Below are positions 62,308 through 64,000 of a stretch of 64,000 bases of DNA, one piece after another. The stretch lies in NCBI RefSeq assembly GCF_012641265.1, contig NZ_JABAHZ010000002.1, positions 992,001-1,056,000 on the forward strand. The letters run 5' to 3'. This stretch comes from Chitinophaga eiseniae (lineage in GTDB: Bacteria > Bacteroidota > Bacteroidia > Chitinophagales > Chitinophagaceae). Position 1 is the stretch's first letter, and every line of letters starts with the position of its first letter. A program made the translations under genes and the position numbers. The notes beneath the pieces were generated by a model, which worked only from the letters and a program-made list of their open reading frames with translations, searched no databases and had not been told where the DNA came from.

Positions 62308-63663
62308 TTATTGCAATAATGCGCCGTTTAAAAGGCCTAACTGTGTTTCCGCCAGCTTGGCATTATAGCGCGCCTGGATTAAACGGTAGAATGAATCTTC
62401 TAGGCTCTGTTGTGCTATCTTCACCTCCAGGATAGTAGATACGCCTTGTTTAAAGCGTTCAAGCGCTACCATTGCATTTTCATGCGCCAGGTCATTGGTT
62501 TCTTCTTCCAGCACAACTTGCTTTTTATAGTATTCGTAGTCTTTGAATGCGTTGTTGAGTGACAGGTCTACCTGGGATTTTATATTATCCAGGGTGATGT
62601 TCTGGAAATCGAAATCAATCTTCGCATTTTGTACCTGTCTCTTTACATTAAACCCGTTGAAGATAGGTATGGCAGCGGTGAGCCCATAGTTGAAAACACC
62701 GTTACGGTTGAATTTCGGACTAAACGCATTGGAGGCTGCATTGGAAGTATTCCTGTTATAGTTGTAGCCTGAATTGAATGATATTACCGGGAAATAATCC
62801 GCGCGATGCTCTTTAATGGCGAGCGCCGATATATTCACATTTTGCTGTTGCACTTTTATCGCGGTATTATTATTAGCGATGTTTTGCTGCAACACGGAAA
62901 AGGACAAGCCACTATTCAGGGGAATAGAATCTATTACATCGTAACCGATAGCGCCGGCGGGAACAGCCATGAGTTGATTGAGCAACCCTTTACTTTCTTC
63001 TATCAGTGTTTGCTGGCGGAGATACAGTGCTTTTTGGGCATTCAGGTCCACCTTGGATTGCAGTAAGTCAGTTTTAGGAGCAAGACCAGTGCTGAATTTA
63101 GCATCAGATAATTTTACCCGTTCTTCTGAAATCGACATTTGTTCTGCCAATGCTTTCAGCTGTTGTTTCTGTTGTACAATGTTATAATAGCCATTAATAA
63201 TGGTGGCAATGGAATTTTGTACCTGGTTTTTGATGGCCAGTTCTCCCAGGTCGCGGATGGATTGTAATTTATTGCGTGTAGCAAACATTTTCAAACCATC
63301 AAACAAGGTCCAGCTTAATGTTACGTTACCGCTGATATTATTGCCTCTGATGCCGCTGGTATCTCTCTTGGTACCATTTACGAATTCCTGTTTGGTGGCG
63401 GTACTATTCCAGGTGGTCCCGGCGGTGGCATTCAGGCGGGGCGCAAAGGCAAAGTTCGAGTAGGCGTAATCGTTAGCAGATAGTTCCGCAGTATTCCTGG
63501 CCAACCGGATATCAAAATTATTCTTGAGTGTCACATCAATGGCCTGCTCCAGCGTAAGTATCTGTTGCTGGGCCCTGAGGCCGGTGGCACTTATCAGGAT
63601 CAGCAGTAAACATAAGTACTGCTTCTTTAGATTTATCATTATAAATAGCTTCATCTTGTTCAT
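62308..63663 (-). CDS. TolC-family outer-membrane efflux protein
   Basis: A 451-residue outer-membrane factor. The true start may be Met9 (MINLKKQYLCLLLILISATG, at 63639), which gives a compact signal peptide. It shows two OEP repeats: LEQAIDVTLKNNFDIRLARN with the long coiled coils (ALAEQMSISEERVKLSDAKF; TDLLQSKVDLNAQKALYLRQ) and the second set (NNTAIKVQQQNVNISALAIK; ALERFKQGVSTILEVKIAQQ). TolC trimers form the exit duct of tripartite pumps. It follows the RND permease by 14 bases, so it belongs to that efflux operon; the adaptor is probably upstream beyond the window. Confidence 0.94.
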   Translation of the reverse strand: MNKMKLFIMINLKKQYLCLLLILISATGLRAQQQILTLEQAIDVTLKNNFDIRLARNTAELSANDYAYSNFAFAPRLNATAGTTWNSTATKQEFVNGTKRDTSGIRGNNISGNVTLSWTLFDGLKMFATRNKLQSIRDLGELAIKNQVQNSIATIINGYYNIVQQKQQLKALAEQMSISEERVKLSDAKFSTGLAPKTDLLQSKVDLNAQKALYLRQQTLIEESKGLLNQLMAVPAGAIGYDVIDSIPLNSGLSFSVLQQNIANNNTAIKVQQQNVNISALAIKEHRADYFPVISFNSGYNYNRNTSNAASNAFSPKFNRNGVFNYGLTAAIPIFNGFNVKRQVQNAKIDFDFQNITLDNIKSQVDLSLNNAFKDYEYYKKQVVLEEETNDLAHENAMVALERFKQGVSTILEVKIAQQSLEDSFYRLIQARYNAKLAETQLGLLNGALLQ

Positions 63664-63677
63664 GCAATCAATAGCGT

Positions 63678-64000
63678 TTAGGCATGTGCTGAAGTGACTG
63701 GTACAACTGTCTCGTTTTCGTCTTCTTCCTCATCAGGGCGTTTATTGCCTCTGCGGGAGAAGAAAGTATACATCGCCGGGATAACATATAAGGTTAATAC
63801 CAGTGAGAATACGATACCTCCCACAATCACAATCCCTAACGGGATACGGCTGGTGGCGGCAGCTCCCAGCGACATTGCAATGGGCAGCGCACCCAGTGCC
63901 ATGGCCAGGCTCGTCATCAGGATGGGGCGTAATCGAAGCGAGGAGGCGTTGATAACGGCATCTGATTTTTTCATGCCGCTATCACGTTGGTGGTTGGCAA
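63678..64000 (-). CDS. RND efflux transporter permease, C-terminal end (partial)
   Basis: The last ~106 codons of an AcrB-type inner-membrane pump; the frame continues to the right edge of the window. It reads ANHQRDSGMKKSDAVINASS, LRLRPILMTSLAMALGALPI, GAAATSRIPLGIVIVGGIVF, then the final helix SLVLTLYVIPAMYTFFSRRG and an acidic tail (DEEEDENETVVPV). The LRPILMTSLA and RxPLGIVIVGGI motifs are diagnostic of the last transmembrane part of RND permeases. It is co-transcribed with the TolC gene that follows. Confidence 0.95.
   Translation of the reverse strand, partial: ANHQRDSGMKKSDAVINASSLRLRPILMTSLAMALGALPIAMSLGAAATSRIPLGIVIVGGIVFSLVLTLYVIPAMYTFFSRRGNKRPDEEEDENETVVPVTSAHA

Overview
The window looks like the chromosome of a Bacteroidota bacterium, most like the Chitinophagaceae (Chitinophaga-type). 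The signs are a SusC/SusD pair, an Oar-like TonB receptor start, DUF3078 and DUF2490 envelope proteins, a geranylgeranylglyceryl-phosphate synthase homologue, a LytS/LytR pair, weak Shine-Dalgarno sites, and several promoters of the Bacteroidota form (TTTG, about 19 bases, TAnnTTTG). It reads as ordinary chromosome with housekeeping genes scattered among accessory ones. There is no rRNA, tRNA, CRISPR array or insertion sequence that I can see.

Layout. 1-4.1 kb: start of a TonB-dependent receptor, a small lipoprotein, and a TPR-AAA+ ATPase paired with a TPR membrane protein. 4.1-7.6 kb: lipoprotein, gyrB and a decayed fragment. 7.7-9.7 kb: a cysteine-rich AraC-type regulator, a 0.5 kb gene-free stretch with a 20-bp palindrome, and a PepSY-like secreted protein. 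9.9-18 kb: ileS, a DksA-like protein with a histone-H1-like tail, a GpgS-like glycosyltransferase fused to a HAD domain that has lost its nucleophile, and an MsbA-type exporter. 18-25 kb: rbfA, a LolE-like permease, an N-terminal-half transketolase, a WecA/TagO-type transferase, frr, an EamA exporter, PPK2 and mscL. 25-31.7 kb: DUF3078, scpA, then an AraC regulator followed by pirin, YceI, nitroreductase, OsmC and a second pirin, which looks like a stress or detoxification block. 31.7-40.2 kb: HAD phosphatase, coiled-coil protein, PAS protein, ferredoxin-type reductase, dxs, LytS/LytR and GGGP synthase. 40.5-46.2 kb: B12-dependent ribonucleotide reductase, a candidate small RNA or leader, and envelope proteins. 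46.2-53.8 kb: SusD/SusC, GNAT, a divergent PRPP synthetase and a carboxypeptidase-regulatory-like protein.

The most notable locus is at 53.8-60.4 kb on the minus strand. It runs in order: VgrG spike, a 62-residue beta-rich small protein, an 1098-residue effector (DUF4280/PAAR-like tip at the N terminus, GH19-like lysozyme domain, LAS-type zinc peptidase domain at the C terminus), and a lipoprotein whose start overlaps the effector stop by four bases. I read this as a contractile-injection (type VI or related) spike-effector-immunity cassette aimed at peptidoglycan. No sheath, tube or baseplate genes are in the window. Upstream of it lies 1.1 kb of gene-free DNA with degenerate hairpin-bearing repeats. 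The window closes with a DUF1080-like protein and a TolC/RND efflux pair.

Most gene ends are marked by strong hairpins with 9-25 bp stems. Three intergenic palindromes share the core AGGCGAATGA or a close variant and may form a dispersed family.
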